This document shows positions 63,918 to 64,000 of a DNA stretch of 64,000 bases, piece by piece. The stretch's first letter is position 1. The number at the start of each line of letters is the position of its first letter. Under the pieces are notes generated by a model. The model was given only the letters and a program-made list of their open reading frames with translations. It made no database searches and was not told where the DNA came from. The translations under genes were made by a program, and so were the position numbers. This DNA comes from Bacillota bacterium (GTDB lineage: Bacteria; Bacillota; Bacilli; Alicyclobacillales; SLC66): contig JAPNUP010000138.1 in assembly GCA_026627345.1 (NCBI GenBank), forward strand, positions 1 to 64,000, in the 5' to 3' direction.

Positions 63918-64000
63918 GTGGCTGTAAAACTATTTATCGATGCCATTCGCGATGCACTGGTCTATGAGATGAGGCAGGATGACAGTGTATTTGTGTTGGG
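63918..64000 (+). CDS. bkdAB: Branched-chain 2-oxo acid dehydrogenase E1 beta subunit, 5' part
   Basis: Only the first ~27 codons are inside the window. The GTG at 63918 follows GGGGGG and gives MAVKLFIDAIRDALVYEM, then DDSVFVLG, the usual N-terminus of E1 beta subunits. Runs off the right edge. Confidence 0.8.
   Translation, partial: MAVKLFIDAIRDALVYEMRQDDSVFVL

Overview
The window (about 53% G+C by eye) reads as a chromosomal segment of an endospore-forming Firmicute. Gene content and protein style (bkd operon of the Bacillus type, AddAB, YpsC-like methyltransferase, a YaaH/SleL-type spore cortex hydrolase, many GTG/TTG starts behind strong GGAGG sites) suggest the Alicyclobacillaceae or a close relative. 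That placement is inference from gene content. I saw no rRNA, tRNA or CRISPR array.

Layout. 1-7.1 kb: end of a fumarase/aspartase-family gene, an arginase-family enzyme, an SCP2 protein, aconitase with a structured leader, and a large membrane protein. 7.3-19.9 kb: an ABC ATPase, the AddB-AddA recombination nuclease, cobalamin-dependent methionine synthase and a ketopantoate-reductase-like enzyme. 19.9-24.1 kb: ROK repressor, xylulokinase, rRNA methyltransferase. 24.2-29.2 kb: two MaoC-type dehydratase genes with a FabG-type reductase, then isochorismatase-type hydrolase, glucose-6-phosphate isomerase, cysteine synthase and an OsmC protein. 29.4-41.3 kb: signal peptidase, isoaspartyl dipeptidase, an MFS/MarR divergent pair with a clear palindromic operator, asparaginase II, Zwf and Gnd, a YihY membrane protein, PrfC and an aldo/keto reductase.

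41.4-46.4 kb holds the most striking structure. A spore cortex hydrolase gene (two LysM domains plus GH18, yaaH/sleL type) is cut in two by a 3,660-bp element. The element carries a large serine recombinase, a 64-codon ORF and a complete malate:quinone oxidoreductase gene. A 10-bp core (16 bp with one mismatch) lies at both ends. Joining the flanks at this core restores one 426-codon reading frame, close to the length I recall for YaaH. This is the arrangement of the sigK/skin and spsM/SPbeta elements, which are excised in the mother cell during sporulation.

47.4-52.6 kb: a three-gene unit of a HisD-like dehydrogenase, a HisB-like dehydratase and a HAD phosphatase. The first two are changed at metal-ligand positions, and a palindrome and promoter lie upstream. 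It is followed by a DtxR-family regulator with its own operator and a degenerate FGGY-kinase-like protein. 52.7 kb: a peroxiredoxin whose peroxidatic residue is encoded by an in-frame TGA with a SECIS-like hairpin just downstream, a probable selenoprotein. 53.3-58.3 kb: a second GH18 protein, an unrecognised membrane-anchored protein and molybdopterin genes (MoaD-MoaE fusion, MoaC, MoaB). 58.3-64 kb: BkdR activator, upstream palindrome, a textbook sigma-54 promoter, and the branched-chain keto-acid operon (leucine dehydrogenase, LpdV, BkdAA, start of BkdAB) running off the right edge.
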